NCBI GenBank assembly: GCA_030998015.1
Contig: JARWMV010000238.1
Location: 1,116,001 to 1,180,000 of the forward strand
Source: Ceratorhiza oryzae-sativae
Taxonomy: Eukaryota; Basidiomycota; Agaricomycetes; Cantharellales; Ceratobasidiaceae
Length of the DNA: 64,000 bases
Direction: 5' to 3'
Position numbers and translations under genes: made by a program. The stretch's first letter is position 1, and each line of letters starts with the position of its first letter. A model generated the notes under the pieces. It was given only the letters and a program-made list of their open reading frames with translations, searched no databases and had not been told where the DNA came from. Below, one piece after another: positions 62,902 to 64,000 of the stretch.

Positions 62902-63069
62902 TGCTGAGCGTCGTGGATGTGGGCAAGGGCGTGGTAGAGTGTAGGAGTCAAGGAGGGTACTCTGCTTATGTCAGCTACACCGCCCAATGGGTGCCCGTGT
63001 ATCCTTCTGCAGCCCACCACCACCGTCTCATATCGGTGGCCCAGCTGATAGCACATACAGCACTTCAAG

Positions 63070-64000
63070 ATGTTTAGAGGCGGACAAGTAAACCCGTACG
63101 ATGATATTGTCGGTACGTGATTCACGCCCGTGTTGCGTTATCTGAACATCCATATGATGTGGTATGTTACAGTTAAAGCCACCGACGAGAACCAGACTAG
63201 CGAAAACTGGGAGATATTGATTAATCTTTGTGACAAGGTGTCCGAAGATGGGGAGCAAGGGTACGTCGCGTCTGCCCACGCAAGCGGAGCTCCAGCCGAA
63301 CGATTGACGTCACCTTCGGTTCCCTCCATCTAGGGCGCGAAACGTGATCGCAGCTCTGCTCAGGCGCCTTACACACCGCAATGCCAACGTTCAGCTCTAC
63401 GCGCTCTCAGTGGCAGAGGCATTATCCAAAAACTGTGACATCGTCGTGCACAGGGAAATGGCATCTAAGGCGTTCACTCAAGGTCTCGAAAAGCTGGCTA
63501 CGGACAGGGTGCGTTTCATATTTTGCGCAGCTCTAGCACCCAGCGTTGGAGTTTGCTGATGCACTGCATTTCGGGGGGTTATTAGAACGGCCATGACAAG
63601 GTTAAGAAACGCACCCTCAGTCTCATTAAGCTCTGGGCCGGCGAGTTTGCGTACGACCAGCAACTTGGGCTTATGGAAGAGTGTTACTCTAGTCTCAAAG
63701 CCAAAGGGATGCGATTCGAGGACTTAAACGACACTCCTGCTCCTACATACGACGACGAAGCTGCCCGTCGTGAAGAAGAGGAACTTCAACGAGTGCTTGA
63801 GATGAGCAAGATCGACAAAGGCGGACGTGATCGATGGAATGAATACACGAGCTACGGAGCGGCCGGAGCCAGTGGCAGCGGATCTAGCTCTCAGCCTGGT
63901 GCCGGAACCTCGTCTGCAGCGGGGCCGGCCTATACGCCTGCTGCACAACCCGCTATCGCTTCGTCTTCGCGTCAGCAAACCATCCCCGCTCAGGCACCTG
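63070..64000 (+). CDS. HSE1: ESCRT-0 subunit Hse1 (VHS, UIM), cut by window end
   Basis: The first exon MFRGGQVNPYDDIV joins KATDENQTSENWEILINLCD, the start of a VHS domain. It continues ARNVIAALLRRLTHRNANVQ, LYALSVAEALSKNCDIVVHR and VKKRTLSLIKLWAGEFAYDQ. A ubiquitin-interacting motif follows (REEEELQRVLEMSKIDK), then an Ala/Ser/Pro-rich linker where the window stops; the SH3 domain expected in Hse1/STAM is beyond it. Hse1 with Vps27 sorts ubiquitinated membrane proteins at endosomes. Domain order and the short start favour Hse1 over Vps27, which would have a FYVE finger. Confidence 0.9.

Overview
The window is a piece of a filamentous basidiomycete genome, most likely an Agaricomycete close to Rhizoctonia/Ceratobasidium (inference). 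The reasons are very short introns (about 48-65 nt) at high density, a GAPDH gene with ten introns and a 5-nt micro-exon, and a gene set typical of such fungi: an Mbp1-type APSES factor, Snt2, Bye1, a Yvc1-type TRP channel and an RBR ligase with a fungal N-terminal extension. No tRNA, rRNA or CRISPR array was found.

Layout. Bases 1-4740 are a transposon-derived island with a single CpG. It contains a probable LTR fragment, a fold-back element with about 300-bp diverged inverted termini, internal hairpins and small tandem repeats. At about 4741 the composition changes abruptly to gene-rich DNA. In order (strand): SNT2 (-), GAPDH (+), BYE1-like (+), YVC1-like (-), MBP1-like (+), PRP4 (-), a nucleotide-sugar transporter (+), NUP53/NUP35 (-), a Pro/Gln-rich AT-hook protein (+), TRAPPC12-like (-), a CLC chloride channel/transporter (-), BFR2/AATF (+), a mucin-like membrane protein (+), a protease-like/RBR ubiquitin ligase (-) and PRP40 (+). 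A 4.2-kb stretch with no convincing gene follows, dominated by a near-perfect 839-bp inverted repeat around a 180-bp spacer. Then come ribosomal protein eL33 (-), BUD20 (+), an unknown membrane-anchored protein (+), the arginine enzyme ArgJ/ARG7 (-), a secreted metallophosphoesterase (+), a poorly defined gene (+), a small unknown gene (+), histone H4 (+), the UEV MMS2 (-) and the ESCRT-0 gene HSE1 (+, cut by the window end).

Genes alternate strands, and most are in head-to-head pairs with 50-370 bp between start codons, so many promoters are bidirectional. Functional themes are chromatin/transcription (SNT2, BYE1, MBP1, H4), pre-mRNA splicing (PRP4, PRP40), ribosome biogenesis (BFR2, BUD20, eL33), endomembrane and vacuole (YVC1, CLC, TRAPPC12, HSE1, sugar transporter) and ubiquitin (RBR protein, MMS2, HSE1).

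The most interesting items are: a polypeptide joining a putative cysteine-protease/deubiquitinase-like domain (Cys115, Asp-Ser-His253) to a full RBR E3 ligase; the CpG-free repeat island with eight TCACATGA/TCATGTGA sites that look like decayed TCACGTGA; the 839-bp palindrome; the GAPDH micro-exon; two GC-AG introns near conserved C-termini; and recurrent single-base frameshifts in otherwise conserved genes, which suggest assembly errors. Exon boundaries were read by eye from splice signals and protein conservation; gene ends are firm where stated, and internal exons of the larger genes are approximate.
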